Assembly (NCBI GenBank): GCA_024397875.1
Contig: CP073344.1
Coordinates: 1,789,001 to 1,853,000 of the forward strand
Reading direction: 5' to 3'
DNA from: Amphritea atlantica
Lineage (GTDB): Bacteria; Pseudomonadota; Gammaproteobacteria; Pseudomonadales; Balneatricaceae
Length of the DNA stretch: 64,000 bases
The notes below the pieces were generated by a model. The model was not told where the DNA came from. It saw nothing but the letters and a program-made list of their open reading frames with translations, and searched no databases. This document shows positions 49,513 through 59,516 of the stretch, piece after piece (the first letter of the stretch is position 1; every line of letters begins with the position of its first letter). Position numbers and translations under genes: made by a program.

Positions 49513-50463
49513 ATGCACAGCTGTTACAGTACACATTTGGTACCCTATCGGGAGCGCAACCGTTACTGGAAAAATGTGATTGATACTGCGTACTTTCCTC
49601 TGGAGTTAGATTTCCGTAATCCAGAGCAGCTTCATGGGAATCTCAGCCAGTGGAAGCTGGCTCAGTTGGGCATTTCAAGGCTGGAGAGTTCTGCTACGAA
49701 CTTTAAGCGAGTGGACCGTCAGATTGATGAATCGGAACCCTATTTTCTTATTACGATGCCAACTCAGGAACAAGTACAGTTTTCCCAGTCAAATCATTCA
49801 GTGGTATGTAACCCTGGTGCGTTTATTCTAGAACGCAGTGATCTACCTTACGAGTTTAGCTATCGTAAAGATAATGCCCTGTGGGTCATTCGTGTACCGT
49901 TATCTCAATTGCGTACCCGTATTCGTGAGCCTGAGCGTTATTTGTATATGGAGTTCAACAAGCAGAAAGGAATGGGGGCCGTTTTTTTTCAATTTATGCA
50001 GAGCATAGTACAGCAGGCTTCCGATACAGACGAGGCTAGCCATAGTGTGTTAAGCAATCAGTTGATCGATCTACTCGCTCATAGCCTGGAAAACGATGAT
50101 CGAGTGTTGATGAGCAGGGAGTCGGGCTTACGCCGAGTTCACTTACTGAATATTGAGAATTTTGTCCGTGGAAATATTCAGCGCTCGGAACTATCTCCAG
50201 AGATGATAGCGTGTGCCTGCCAGATATCTTGTCGTTATTTGCATAAGCTCTTTAAGGATTCCGGACAGACTGTTGGCCAATGGATCAAGGAGCTGCGTCT
50301 GCAATCGGCACTGAATGATATTCAATCGGATAGGGGGCATACCACTTTGGCAGAAATCGCATACCGCTGGGGGTTTAATGATCAGGCACATTTTTGCCGC
50401 TTATTTAAAGCGCGTTTCGGTCGTACTCCCAGAGAAATGAGACAAGTGAAGTCACCCTTCTAA
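49513..50463 (+). CDS. AraC-family transcriptional regulator (FeaR-like)
   Basis: A 316-residue regulator. N-terminal AraC-binding-like domain (residues ~15-190) resembling the FeaR/AraC_binding_2 group, with a predicted beta barrel around QVQFSQSNHSVVCNPGAF. C-terminal double helix-turn-helix (about 215-312): first HTH in MIACACQISCRYLHKLFKD, second in TTLAEIAYRWGFNDQAHFCRLFKARFG with the conserved GFxxxxxFxRxFK pattern, ending FGRTPREMR. Ligand unknown; FeaR itself senses aromatic amine breakdown products. Its target genes are not evident here. Confidence 0.85.
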   Translation: MHSCYSTHLVPYRERNRYWKNVIDTAYFPLELDFRNPEQLHGNLSQWKLAQLGISRLESSATNFKRVDRQIDESEPYFLITMPTQEQVQFSQSNHSVVCNPGAFILERSDLPYEFSYRKDNALWVIRVPLSQLRTRIREPERYLYMEFNKQKGMGAVFFQFMQSIVQQASDTDEASHSVLSNQLIDLLAHSLENDDRVLMSRESGLRRVHLLNIENFVRGNIQRSELSPEMIACACQISCRYLHKLFKDSGQTVGQWIKELRLQSALNDIQSDRGHTTLAEIAYRWGFNDQAHFCRLFKARFGRTPREMRQVKSPF

Positions 50464-50912
50464 GTAAGAAATGTAGTCAATAATGTTAGCTCTCACGGAC
50501 TCCCGAGTGTCCATCAAAAAGAACTAAACCGTCCGCTTTGCCTCAGTAAAAGCCAGGCCAGACGCAACTGCCGATGTCAGTTGCTGGCACAAAACGGATA
50601 CCGTTTACTAGATATTCGCCTTGTATGAGTACAGACATTTACACCGTATAAGTATGCTAAACCCAGACAATTGGCAGGGGCTCTTCTACCTTCCTTGTAC
50701 ACGGAAGGTAATTGGCTTTGAGCAACTGATCAATTTTTCAAAAATCATGCATCAGAAAAACTGACAGCCGTCAGAGATGACCTTAATCAGAAAGAGCTAA
50801 TAAAACTGAAGCCCAACAAGTAGCTGAAGGGCTTCAATTTTAATACGCCTTGTTATAGGCAATTATCCGTATCAGGCTTGCCCTGAAGGCGGTTTTTCTT
50901 CAGCTCCTGAGG
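50464..50912. other. Gene-free stretch with coding-like remnant
   Basis: 449 bases between the AraC gene and metH. In one plus-strand frame, a 30-codon run (50629-50718) and a 33-codon run (50722-50820) are separated by a single TGA and look protein-like, including a segment TPYKYAKPRQLAGALLPSL and DQFFKNHASEKLTAVRDDL; no family recognised. Possibly a decayed gene. A hairpin at 50807-50836 is the likely metH terminator. Confidence 0.45.
50807..50841 (-). terminator. Probable metH terminator
   Basis: TGAAGCCC pairs with GGGCTTCA over a 14-base loop, 72 bases past the metH stop; on the minus strand the stem is followed by a TTTTATT-type run. Loop length reduces confidence. Confidence 0.5.
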
Positions 50913-53900
50913 TCAGCTGTCATCCGGCTCGTAACCCAGATTAGGCGATAACCAGCGTTCTGCTTCGGTTTTCTCCATACCGGTTCGTTTAGCATAGGAT
51001 TCGAGTTGATCTTCACCGATCTTGGCAACACCGAAATACTGTGATTGCGGATGACTGAAATACCAACCGCTGACAGAGGAGGTCGGCAACATCGCATAGC
51101 TATCGGTCAGTTGCATACCGATGCGGTTCTCAACATCCAGCAGCGACCATAATAGCCCCTTCTCAGTATGTTCAGGGCAGGCAGGGTAGCCTGGTGCAGG
51201 CCGGATACCCTGATATTTCTCCCTGATCAGGGCCTCATTATCAAGTGCCTCATCGGCAGCATAGCCCCAGAACTCACGACGGGTACGGGCGTGCATATAC
51301 TCAGCCAGCGCTTCGGCTAAACGGTCTGCAAGCGCTTTAACCATGATACTGTGGTAATCATCATGATCGGCTTCATAGGCATCGATCATCGCCTGATCAC
51401 CAATCCCGGCGGTAACCGCGAAGGCGCCGAAGTAATCCGCTTTGCCGCTGTCTTTAGGCGCAATAAAATCGGAGAGGCACATATTGGCCTTACCATCGAC
51501 TTTTTCAACCTGCTGACGCAGGTGGTGGAGGTCCATCAACACCTCTGAACGACTGTCATCGGTATACAGCTCAATATCGTCATCATTAACGCTGTTGGCC
51601 GGGAACAAACCGATCACCGCCCGTGCTTCCAGCTTTTTATTATCGATGATGTCATTCAGCATCTGCTTTGCATCATTGAACAGACGGGTTGCCTCTTCGC
51701 CGATAATCTCGTCAGTGAGAATGCGCGGATAGCGTCCCGCCAGCTCCCATGAGTGGAAGAACGGCGTCCAGTCGATGTAGTCGCGCAGCTCATTCAGATC
51801 GATATTTTCAAAGGTCTGAATACCCGGTTGTGCGGGTACCGGCGGGGTGTAACTGTCCCAGTCAATCTTGAACTTATTTGCCCGGGCGTGAATCAGTGAA
51901 ACACGGCGCGCCTGACTCTGACGTTCGGCATAACGCTGACGTACTGTTTCATAATCATCTTGTATCTCTTTAACGTACGCCGCTTTTCTCTCTTTAGACA
52001 GCAGAGTACTGGCAACGTTGACCGCCCTTGATGCGTTGGTCACATGCACCACCTGATCGCGATTATATGCCTGATCAATTTTTACCGCGGTATGCGCTTT
52101 AGAGGTGGTTGCACCCCCAATCATCAGCGGGATATCAAAGCCCTGCCGCTCCATCTCTTTGGCCACATGAACCATCTCATCAAGGGACGGGGTGATCAGA
52201 CCGGAGAGACCGATGATATCAACATTCTCTTCACGGGCGGTGCGTAGAATTTTCTCTGCCGGTACCATTACGCCCAGATCGATAATTTCGTAGTTATTAC
52301 ACTGCAGCACCACGCCAACAATGTTTTTACCGATATCGTGAACATCGCCTTTAACCGTGGCCATCAGAATCTTTCCGGCAGTTTCGCTGGCAGCGCCGGC
52401 TTTTTCCTCTTCGATAAAGGGCATCAGATAGGCGACTGCTTTCTTCATTACCCGGGCAGATTTGACCACCTGAGGCAGGAACATCTTACCGGCGCCGAAC
52501 AGATCACCCACCACGCCCATACCATCCATCAGTGGGCCTTCGATGACCTGAATAGGGCGGTCATACAAATGACGGCACTCTTCAACGTCTTCATCAATAT
52601 ACTCGGCGATTCCTTTTACCAGGGAGTGAGACAGACGCTCCTGTACCGGCAGACTACGCCACTCCTGGGTTTTCTCCTCTACCTGGGCACCGTCACCGCG
52701 ATATTTTTCGGCGATCGCCAGCAGGTTTTCCGTAGCCTCATCGGAGGTGTTCATAATCACCGCCTCAACCGCAACCCGCAGCTCTTCCGGCAGGTCATCG
52801 TAGATCGCCAGTTGGCCGGCATTAACGATGCCCATATCCATCCCTTGCTGAATGGCGTGGTAGAGGAAGACACAGTGGATCGCTTCCCGCACCGGGTTAT
52901 TTCCACGGAAAGAGAATGATACGTTAGATACGCCGCCGGAAATCATCGCGTAGGGCAGATTCTTTTTGATCCAGCCGGTAGCGCGGATAAAGTCCAGAGC
53001 GTAGTTGTTATGCTCATCAATACCGGTGGCCACGGCGAAGATATTCGGGTCGAAGATAATATCTTCCGGTGGGAAACCGACCTTCTCAGTGAGCACTTTA
53101 TAGGAACGTTCGCAGATCTGGATTTTGCGCTCTTCAGTATCCGCCTGACCGTCTTCATCAAACGCCATTACCACAACGGCGGCGCCATAACGACGTAGCA
53201 GGTTGGCCTGATAAATGAATTTCTCTTCACCCTCTTTGAGACTGATAGAGTTCACGATCCCTTTACCCTGAATACATTTCAGGCCCGCTTCGATGACTTC
53301 CCATTTAGAGGAGTCGATCATAATGGGGACTCGTGAAATATCGGGCTCTGAGGCGATGAGTGTCAGGAAGCGGACCATCGCGGCTTCCGCATCCAGCATC
53401 CCCTCATCCATATTGATATCGATGATCTGAGCACCGTTTTCAACCTGCTGACGGGCAACGTCCAGTGCGGTTTCGTAGTCTCCCTCTTTAATCAGGCGCT
53501 TGAACATTGCTGAACCGGTTACGTTGGTCCGTTCGCCGACGTTAACAAACAGCGTATCCTTATTAATATTCTGCGGTTCCAGACCTGACAGACGACACTC
53601 AACAGGAATCTCCGGAATCTGGCGGGGAGGGTGCTCATTGGCGGCATTGCCCATCGCTGTTACGTGAGCCGGTGTCGTGCCACAGCAACCACCGATAATA
53701 TTTAGGAATCCCGCCTGCGACCATTCACGAATCTCGGCGGCCATCTGCTCGGGCGTCTCGTCATAGCCACCAAAGGCGTTCGGCAGGCCGGCATTCGGGT
53801 GGGCTGAAACATAGGTATCAGCAATACGGGAAAGTTCTTCTACATACTGACGCAGTTCCTGGGGTCCCAGCGCACAGTTCAGACCGATGGATATCGGTTT

Positions 53901-54629
53901 GATATGACGCACGGAGTTCCAGAAGGCTTCCGTGGTCTGGCCTGACAGGGTACGTCCGGAGGCATCGGTGATGGTACCGGAGATCATCACCGGCAGGCGC
54001 AGATCGTTATCCTGAAAATACTGGTCGACTGCAAAGATTGCCGCTTTGGCATTCAGGGTATCGAAGATGGTTTCGATCAGAATGATATCAGCCCCACCTT
54101 TTATCAGGCCGTCAATGGAGCCGGTGTAAGCTTCAACTAACTGATCAAAACTGACATTGCGGAATCCGGGATCGTTGACGTCCGGTGAGATAGAACAGGT
54201 ACGGTTAGTCGGACCGAGAACACCGGCAACATAACGGGGTCTGTCCGGGGTTTCCGCGGTAACTTCATCGGCCACCTTACGGGCCAGTTGCGCAGCAACC
54301 AGGTTGATCTCATAGCTGATCGATTCCATCTCGTAATCAGCCATAGCGATAGTCGTCGCGTTAAACGTATTGGTTTCGAGTATGTCGGCACCGGCATCCA
54401 GATAGGCGCGGTGGATAGAGCTGATCACATCGGGCTGTGTCAGCACCAGAAGGTCATTATTACCCTGCAGATCGACATTCCAGTCGGCAAACCGCTCACC
54501 GCGAAAATCAGCTTCCTTCAGTTTACGATCCTGAATCATCGTACCCATACCACCATCGAGAACCAGTATGCGTTCTGACAGGGCTTGTTTAAGTTGAGCT
54601 GTTTTATCTACAGAAGTATGTGCCGACAC
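50913..54629 (-). CDS. metH: Cobalamin-dependent methionine synthase
   Basis: Transfers the methyl group of methyltetrahydrofolate to homocysteine through methylcobalamin. 1238 residues from GTG 54629, matching E. coli MetH (1227); an upstream in-frame TTG at 54644 adds five residues and is less likely because GGTAGG lies seven bases ahead of the GTG. Domains in order: homocysteine/zinc barrel ending in GGCCGTTP near 312, pterin barrel with the [14 protein letters not shown] start near 365, B12 cap and Rossmann domain with [10 protein letters not shown] carrying the cobalt-binding His near 760, and the C-terminal AdoMet reactivation domain. No cobalamin or SAH riboswitch is visible ahead of the gene. 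Confidence 0.97.
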   Translation of the reverse strand: MSAHTSVDKTAQLKQALSERILVLDGGMGTMIQDRKLKEADFRGERFADWNVDLQGNNDLLVLTQPDVISSIHRAYLDAGADILETNTFNATTIAMADYEMESISYEINLVAAQLARKVADEVTAETPDRPRYVAGVLGPTNRTCSISPDVNDPGFRNVSFDQLVEAYTGSIDGLIKGGADIILIETIFDTLNAKAAIFAVDQYFQDNDLRLPVMISGTITDASGRTLSGQTTEAFWNSVRHIKPISIGLNCALGPQELRQYVEELSRIADTYVSAHPNAGLPNAFGGYDETPEQMAAEIREWSQAGFLNIIGGCCGTTPAHVTAMGNAANEHPPRQIPEIPVECRLSGLEPQNINKDTLFVNVGERTNVTGSAMFKRLIKEGDYETALDVARQQVENGAQIIDINMDEGMLDAEAAMVRFLTLIASEPDISRVPIMIDSSKWEVIEAGLKCIQGKGIVNSISLKEGEEKFIYQANLLRRYGAAVVVMAFDEDGQADTEERKIQICERSYKVLTEKVGFPPEDIIFDPNIFAVATGIDEHNNYALDFIRATGWIKKNLPYAMISGGVSNVSFSFRGNNPVREAIHCVFLYHAIQQGMDMGIVNAGQLAIYDDLPEELRVAVEAVIMNTSDEATENLLAIAEKYRGDGAQVEEKTQEWRSLPVQERLSHSLVKGIAEYIDEDVEECRHLYDRPIQVIEGPLMDGMGVVGDLFGAGKMFLPQVVKSARVMKKAVAYLMPFIEEEKAGAASETAGKILMATVKGDVHDIGKNIVGVVLQCNNYEIIDLGVMVPAEKILRTAREENVDIIGLSGLITPSLDEMVHVAKEMERQGFDIPLMIGGATTSKAHTAVKIDQAYNRDQVVHVTNASRAVNVASTLLSKERKAAYVKEIQDDYETVRQRYAERQSQARRVSLIHARANKFKIDWDSYTPPVPAQPGIQTFENIDLNELRDYIDWTPFFHSWELAGRYPRILTDEIIGEEATRLFNDAKQMLNDIIDNKKLEARAVIGLFPANSVNDDDIELYTDDSRSEVLMDLHHLRQQVEKVDGKANMCLSDFIAPKDSGKADYFGAFAVTAGIGDQAMIDAYEADHDDYHSIMVKALADRLAEALAEYMHARTRREFWGYAADEALDNEALIREKYQGIRPAPGYPACPEHTEKGLLWSLLDVENRIGMQLTDSYAMLPTSSVSGWYFSHPQSQYFGVAKIGEDQLESYAKRTGMEKTEAERWLSPNLGYEPDDS

Positions 54630-54972
54630 GTGTAAACCTACCAATAACCTATTGTAAAGGCGGCTATTTTAACTAATTTATCGGCTTTGTGGGTGAGTTA
54701 CTCTCACTTGATGATGAATTATATTTGTTTTGTTGTGTGCGGCTCCGCTCATTCCCGGTTGTTTACGTTTAATACCGGTCCGGAAGCTGTTGTAGGTCGC
54801 AGCTGCAAGGGAATAAAGGACTGACGGTCAGGGGGGAGACATCAGCATTTAATACCCGCCGATAGTACATAAAAAGAAAACCCGCACGTCGTTATCTTTG
54901 CGACTGAGCGGGTTATAGTATGATTTGCTTTTAGTTCTGAGGCTAAGAATTCTCAGGTCAGAGGGGGAGAGG
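54630..54972. other. Gene-free region between metH and the FTR1 permease
   Basis: 343 bases containing the metH promoter region and the FTR1 terminator (54870-54914). A small GTGAG/CTCAC inverted repeat lies at 54693-54707. The sequence does not show the conserved core of known SAH or cobalamin riboswitches. Confidence 0.5.
54870..54914 (-). terminator. Terminator of the cupredoxin-FTR1 operon
   Basis: AACCCGC/GCGGGTT outer stem with an inner GTCG/CGAC stem; on the minus strand it is followed by a T-rich run (TTTTCTTTTTA-like), about 60 bases past the FTR1 stop. Confidence 0.75.
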
Positions 54973-55800
54973 TTAACCTTCTGAGGCCTGTAACCTGAGA
55001 TTCGAGCGACGACTCACCCAACGCATACCGATCAGAATGGTGCATAGTGTGACCACGTAAAAAGTCAGGTGAATAATGGTTGGCCGTTCCTGATAACCGA
55101 TCAGAATATGCAATAGCTGACCAAATATCGATTTCTGCGAGAGTATGTTGCCGCTATCCCAGAGCGGTGCCTGATAGGGCAAAATATCTGCCTGAATCAG
55201 ATACCCGGCGGCAGATGCAGCCAGCCCTGACGCCAGCAACAGAATCATCCAGCCGGTAAACTGGAACAGCCGGCCGGTAGGTATACGGAGTAATCCGCTA
55301 TAGATCAGGCGTCCCACCAGAATGCCGGTGATAACCCCGATAATACTTCCTGTGATCATGGAGGTGGAAGAGCTGCCGCTGGCTGTTACGCTGTACATGA
55401 ACAGGACAACCTCAGAACCCTCACGCAATACCGCCATGCCGGAAGCGACTGCAAGGAAATAGAGAGGCAATGAACCATCAGTGATTCTGGCACTGACGTT
55501 TTTCATGTGAGCAACCAGTTCCCGGGCGTGATGTGACATCCAGATGTTGTGCCAGGCGAGCATCAGTACGGCGACCAGCAGAATAGTGGCATTCATCAGC
55601 TCCTGACCAGTACCTTCAAAAGCACTGGTGATTGAGCTGGCAAATAGCGCTACTACACAGGCGCCTGCCAGTCCCGCCAAAAGGCCTGCGCCAATCCATA
55701 AGGTACGCCGGGGAAGACCGCAGGTTGCAGCCAGCAGAATGCTGACAATCAACGCTGCTTCGAGCACTTCACGAAATACAATAATGGCGGAACTCAACAT
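54973..55800 (-). CDS. FTR1-family iron permease (EfeU/FetM-like)
   Basis: A 275-residue inner-membrane permease of the FTR1/EfeU family. Two REGLE-type iron-binding motifs are present: REVLE at 10-14 and REGSE at 126-130, each within a membrane helix; seven hydrophobic segments in total. It follows a small periplasmic cupredoxin gene by 19 bases, forming a two-gene operon that has no EfeO/EfeB peroxidase, similar to FetMP-type systems. The upstream Fur-like box fits iron repression. Ferrous iron uptake is the likely role, inferred from family and context. Confidence 0.9.
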   Translation of the reverse strand: MLSSAIIVFREVLEAALIVSILLAATCGLPRRTLWIGAGLLAGLAGACVVALFASSITSAFEGTGQELMNATILLVAVLMLAWHNIWMSHHARELVAHMKNVSARITDGSLPLYFLAVASGMAVLREGSEVVLFMYSVTASGSSSTSMITGSIIGVITGILVGRLIYSGLLRIPTGRLFQFTGWMILLLASGLAASAAGYLIQADILPYQAPLWDSGNILSQKSIFGQLLHILIGYQERPTIIHLTFYVVTLCTILIGMRWVSRRSNLRLQASEG

Positions 55801-55819
55801 AGGGTTACCTCAGCAGAAA

Positions 55820-56140
55820 TTACTTGACGATCAAAACGCCTTTAGCGGTATCTTCATGAAATTCACCCACAAACTCGTAACGACCGGGCTCAAAGGGTCC
55901 AACCATAATGGATGCCTTACTGTTACCCGGAATAACTTTTTCCAGCGTAAAATCTTCACCTTCAAATTCTTCAGGTGTGGCGTCCTCGTTTGACACCAGC
56001 AGTTTAACCCGCTGATTAGCCGGTATGGTAATTTCAGCAGGGGAGAACATGTGATCTTTAATCGAAATATCAAAACTGGTTTCTGTCGCCATTGCGGTGG
56101 TGGATGTGACAAACAGAGCGGCGATAAGCAATTTCTTCAT
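55820..56140 (-). CDS. Periplasmic cupredoxin-domain protein (partner of FTR1)
   Basis: A 106-residue protein with an N-terminal signal peptide (cleavage after AMA, about residue 18) and a small cupredoxin-like beta sandwich. It has no cysteine, so a type 1 copper site is absent; acidic stretches EEFEGEDF and the segment FEPGRYEFVGEFHEDTAKGVLIV could bind metal through Glu, Asp and His. This kind of domain is the N-terminal domain of EfeO and the FetP/P19 partner family. It is the first gene of the operon, 34 bases from a Fur-like box. Confidence 0.82.
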   Translation of the reverse strand: MKKLLIAALFVTSTTAMATETSFDISIKDHMFSPAEITIPANQRVKLLVSNEDATPEEFEGEDFTLEKVIPGNSKASIMVGPFEPGRYEFVGEFHEDTAKGVLIVK

Positions 56141-56174
56141 ATAAGAGAACCTCAGCGATTGGTTAGTCCTTAAT

Positions 56175-56193
56175 AGTAATGATTATCATATAG
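56175..56193. promoter_or_regulatory. Fur-box-like site upstream of cupredoxin-FTR1
   Basis: A 19-base stretch matching the classic Fur consensus at 12 positions, with TAATGATTATCAT in the core matching 12 of 13. It sits 35 bases upstream of the cupredoxin ATG, where a repressor would block transcription. Confidence 0.65.
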
Positions 56194-56397
56194 ATTCGTA
56201 AAAACAAGTGCAATATACCTATGAGAGAAATATCAATCGGCTGAAAAATGAGTATCTACGGGTTAACCGGTTGTTTTATAAGAATTCAGCTATTGGGTAG
56301 TATTCCTTAAGCCTGTTATAAAGCATATCTGTTCACGTTACCGTCAGATAAAGCACTTAAAATTTTAAAATATACTGGTACAATTGCCGCCACCCAT

Positions 56398-56516
56398 AGG
56401 TAAGCAAAAGCATAACCTTGGTTTCGTTTACGCTTACCTTATTCTGAACAATATATTCAGATATAACGTTTCAGACCTATAACAGGTCTGACAACAGTTC
56501 CACAGCTGCGGCTGTG
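56398..56516 (+). ncRNA. Possible structured RNA or leader upstream of panD
   Basis: Three stem-loops in a row: AGGTAAGC/GCTTACCT (56398-56439), TCAGACCT/AGGTCTGA (56471-56491, loop ATAAC) and CACAGC/GCTGTG (56501-56516, tetraloop TGCG). None has a T-tract. They could be the 5' leader of panD or a separate small RNA. The annotation rests only on the perfect stems. Confidence 0.35.
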
Positions 56517-56645
56517 AAGAGGCTGCAGCTTTGCGGCCTGGTGCCAGTAATCTCTATATGACAGTTACTGGCGGGGATATGCTGATTTATTTCAGCAAGG
56601 TGATAGTCCGGTTGATCCGGCTAGTTGAGACTCAGGTCATTAAAT

Positions 56646-57080
56646 ATGCTGCAAACATTCTTAAAAGCAAAACTGCACCGGGTTACGGTCACCCATGCCG
56701 AGCTTCACTATGAAGGCTCCTGCGCCATTGATGGTGTATTACTCGAACGCTCAGGCATTAAAGAGTATGAGCAGATACATATCTACAACATCAATAATGG
56801 TGAGCGTTTTACGACCTACGCAATCCGTGGTGAGGACAACAGCGGGATCATTTCGGTGAATGGCGCGGCGGCGCACCTGGCCTCTAAGGGTGATCTGCTG
56901 ATCATCTGTTCTTATGTACAGCTGAATGAGCAGGAAGCGGATAACTTTCAGCCAACTCTCTGTTACTTCGAGAACGCCAGGAATGAAAATGATGCTCACC
57001 GGGTCAGCGATGAAGAGTTGCATCAGCGTAATGTTATGACCGGTATTAAGAACAGTATTGCAGTTCAGGAAAGTGACTGA
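56646..57080 (+). CDS. panD: Aspartate 1-decarboxylase
   Basis: Makes beta-alanine for pantothenate and CoA synthesis. 144 residues. The self-cleavage site that creates the pyruvoyl group is at Gly24-Ser25 (EGSCAID), exactly the E. coli positions; the following [20 protein letters not shown] and GDLLIICSY strands are conserved. ATG 56646 gives the normal N terminus; earlier in-frame starts add non-family residues. The C-terminal ~20 residues are longer and polar. PanB and PanC are not adjacent. Own terminator follows. Confidence 0.95.
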   Translation: MLQTFLKAKLHRVTVTHAELHYEGSCAIDGVLLERSGIKEYEQIHIYNINNGERFTTYAIRGEDNSGIISVNGAAAHLASKGDLLIICSYVQLNEQEADNFQPTLCYFENARNENDAHRVSDEELHQRNVMTGIKNSIAVQESD

Positions 57081-57106
57081 CCTGTATCGCGCTGTCAGGA
57101 ATGCTT

Positions 57107-57132
57107 AAAGCTGCCAAATGGCAGCTTTTTTT
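57107..57132 (+). terminator. Terminator of panD
   Basis: 9-bp stem AAAGCTGCC/GGCAGCTTT around AAAT followed by a T-tract, 27 bases past the panD stop. Confidence 0.92.
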
Positions 57133-57172
57133 ATGCTTTTCAGAACCTGTTTATGAAAATATAAACACAAGG

Positions 57173-57184
57173 ATTGTCGACAAT
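57173..57184. promoter_or_regulatory. Palindromic operator-like site upstream of prpE
   Basis: Perfect 12-bp palindrome ATTGTCGACAAT, 232 bases upstream of the prpE ATG, with a partial copy at 57259 that overlaps a putative -35 TTGACA. No matching known regulator identified. Confidence 0.45.
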
Positions 57185-57415
57185 TGATCTGTGTCATTTT
57201 TTTATGATAGCAAAAAAGGTCGAAAACAAGCCTCTTATCCAGTGAATATCCGTATATCGTTGACAATTTAGCCTTTTGTAGTAGTTTATTCTTTTCACAT
57301 CTCAGTTAGAGTGTGTCACATGAGGCTACACCTGCAGATAACAATGATAGGCCTATAAAAGCAGGTGCTGCCGGTCTGAAACATATAATAACGGTTACAG
57401 CGAAGGGCCAGTGCT

Positions 57416-59305
57416 ATGTCATATAAAGAAGAATACAGAAGATCAATAGAAACTCCGGAGGTTTTCTGGGCGGAAAAGGCTGAAGCGATCAAGTGGTTTA
57501 AGGCCCCTGAGACGATTCTGAGTAAAGATGAGAATGGTATTGATCGCTGGTTTGCCGATGGTGAACTTAATACCGCGTATCTGGCACTGGATTACCATGT
57601 TGAGAGCGGTCGCGGGGATCAGGATGCACTGATCTACGATTCTCCTGTTACCGATACCAAGCAGCGCTACACCTATTCTGAGCTGCGTGATGCCGTGGCC
57701 AAATTTGCCGGTGTTCTCAAAGCTCAAGGGGTGGAGAAGGGGGACCGGGTTGTAATCTATATGCCGATGATCGCCGAAGCGGTTATTGCGATGCTGGGTG
57801 TAGCCCGACTGGGCGCGATTCACTCGGTTGTTTTCGGTGGTTTCGCACCACATGAACTGGCGGTTCGAATCGACGATGCAGAGCCCAAAGTTGTGGTTAC
57901 TTCATCCTGCGGTATTGAGATTGCCAAAGTGATTGAATATAAGCCGCTGCTGGATGAAGCGATTGAGAAGTCTGCACATAAGCCTTCAAGTTGTATCGTT
58001 TTCCAGCGCCCGCAGGTTAACGCATCCATGATTGAAGGTCGTGATATCGACTGGGCTGAAGCGGTTGCCTCTGCAGAACCGGCTGACTGCACCCCGGTTA
58101 AAGCCACCGATCCGCTCTATATTCTCTACACCTCCGGCACCACCGGAAAGCCTAAAGGTGTGGTGCGGGATAACGGTGGTCACGCGGTCGCGCTGAAATA
58201 CAGTATGAAAGCGATATACAACATGGAGCCGGGTGAAGTGTTCTGGGCGGCCTCCGATGTTGGCTGGGTCGTGGGTCACTCCTACATCGTTTACGGCCCG
58301 CTGCTGGCGGGTTGCACCACTATCGTTTACGAAGGCAAGCCGATCAAAACACCGGATGCCGGAGCCTTCTGGCGTGTTTGCGCAGAGTATGGTGCCAAAT
58401 CATTGTTTGCTGCGCCAACCGCGTTCCGGGCAATCAAGAAGGAAGATCCTGACTCCGAACTTCTGAAGCAGTATGATCTGAGCAAGCTGGAAACAGTCTT
58501 TATGGCAGGTGAGCGGCTTGATCCACCGACTTACCACTGGACTAAAGAAACACTGGGTAAGCCGGTTATCGATCACTGGTGGCAAACCGAAACAGGCTGG
58601 GCTATCTGCGGCAACCTCACCGGTGTTGAGATGCTTGAACCTAAGCCCGGTTCTTCTACTGTGCCTGTCACCGGCTTTAACGTGCAGGTGCTCGATCACG
58701 AGGGTAATGAGCTACCCAATGGCGAGCAGGGCAATATCGCAATTAAGCTGCCGCTGCCTCCAAGCTGTCTGCCAACCGTATGGGGCGATTTCGAGCGCTT
58801 CCGCACCGGTTATCTGTCAGAGTTTCCGGGCTATTATTGCTCGGGTGATGGCGGTTATAAAGATGATGATGGCTATGTGTTCATCATGGGCCGCACCGAC
58901 GATGTGATTAACGTAGCAGGTCACCGCCTCTCTACCGGTGAAATGGAAGAGATCGTTGCTGACCATCCTGCCGTTGCCGAATGTGCGGTTATCGGTGTCA
59001 ATGACCCGCTGAAAGGGCAGCAGCCGATCGGTTTGGTGTTGCTTAAGAATGGTGTTGAGATTGATGACGCACAGATCGAATCCGAGTTGGTTGCGATGGT
59101 GCGTAAAGAGATCGGTGCCGTGGCCTGCTTCCGCCGCGCTATCGTGGTTCAGCGCTTGCCTAAAACCCGCTCCGGTAAGATTCTGCGTAAATTGCTGCGT
59201 CAGATAGCCGATGGTCAGGATTACACTGTGCCTTCGACTATCGATGATCCGGCATCTTTACCAGAGATTCAGGAGATTATGGGGCGTAATGGCTTAGTGA
59301 GTTAA
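57416..59305 (+). CDS. prpE: Propionyl-CoA synthetase
   Basis: Acyl-CoA synthetase activating propionate (and acetate less well) via an acyl-adenylate. 629 residues, matching E. coli PrpE (628) and shorter than Acs (652). AMP-binding signature LYILYTSGTTGKPKG near 240-254, followed by the PrpE-typical GGHAVALKYSM; WWQTETGW near 385-392; and the catalytic, acetylation-prone lysine in KTRSGKILRK near 585-594. The surrounding 2-methylcitrate genes prpBCD are absent, so here PrpE is a stand-alone gene. Its first residues lack a signal or anchor. Confidence 0.93.
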   Translation: MSYKEEYRRSIETPEVFWAEKAEAIKWFKAPETILSKDENGIDRWFADGELNTAYLALDYHVESGRGDQDALIYDSPVTDTKQRYTYSELRDAVAKFAGVLKAQGVEKGDRVVIYMPMIAEAVIAMLGVARLGAIHSVVFGGFAPHELAVRIDDAEPKVVVTSSCGIEIAKVIEYKPLLDEAIEKSAHKPSSCIVFQRPQVNASMIEGRDIDWAEAVASAEPADCTPVKATDPLYILYTSGTTGKPKGVVRDNGGHAVALKYSMKAIYNMEPGEVFWAASDVGWVVGHSYIVYGPLLAGCTTIVYEGKPIKTPDAGAFWRVCAEYGAKSLFAAPTAFRAIKKEDPDSELLKQYDLSKLETVFMAGERLDPPTYHWTKETLGKPVIDHWWQTETGWAICGNLTGVEMLEPKPGSSTVPVTGFNVQVLDHEGNELPNGEQGNIAIKLPLPPSCLPTVWGDFERFRTGYLSEFPGYYCSGDGGYKDDDGYVFIMGRTDDVINVAGHRLSTGEMEEIVADHPAVAECAVIGVNDPLKGQQPIGLVLLKNGVEIDDAQIESELVAMVRKEIGAVACFRRAIVVQRLPKTRSGKILRKLLRQIADGQDYTVPSTIDDPASLPEIQEIMGRNGLVS

Positions 59306-59345
59306 AAAGAAAACCCGCTAAGCTTATAGCAGTTTTACTACCTTC

Positions 59346-59370
59346 AGGCAGCCTCAGGGCTGCCTTTTTT
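59346..59370 (+). terminator. Terminator of prpE
   Basis: 8-bp stem AGGCAGCC/GGCTGCCT with a TCAG loop and a six-T tail, 40 bases past the prpE stop. Confidence 0.92.
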
Positions 59371-59516
59371 GTTGTTTGGCCGCACATAAGCAAACTCTAC
59401 ACCATCCGCTGTTTAAGGATAGTGAGCAAAGTGATATCCGAATAAAATTAAGCTGGCAGCAAGCTTGGCTATGCACAATAATCGAATATCAGTCGTCTCT
59501 CTGCAAAAGGTTTCCT

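Larger units (their letters stand above)
56141..56645. other. Divergent region between cupredoxin and panD with hairpin series
   Basis: 505 bases. Contains the Fur-like box at the left, AT-rich sequence, and three consecutive inverted repeats (56398-56516). No supported ORF; a 60-codon plus-strand frame near 56531 overlaps the panD leader. Confidence 0.55.
57081..57415. other. Promoter region of prpE
   Basis: 335 bases between panD and prpE. Beyond the panD terminator it holds a 12-bp palindrome ATTGTCGACAAT at 57173-57184, a second related sequence GTTGACAATT at 57259-57268 whose TTGACA may be the -35 element, and a TGTAGT half-site at 57277-57282 resembling one arm of the aceA operator. 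Confidence 0.5.

Noticed and set aside
50719..50721. In-frame TGA read as selenocysteine
   Set aside because: No Cys-family context on either side, no SECIS-like hairpin immediately downstream that I can see, and the flanking frame contains another TGA. A decayed gene is simpler.
54630..54972. Riboswitch (SAH or cobalamin) ahead of metH
   Set aside because: No match to the conserved cores of either class could be found by reading both strands; only a small GTGAG/CTCAC inverted repeat is present.
56531..56713. 60-codon frame overlapping the panD start
   Set aside because: It overlaps panD in another frame, lacks a Shine-Dalgarno sequence and resembles nothing known.
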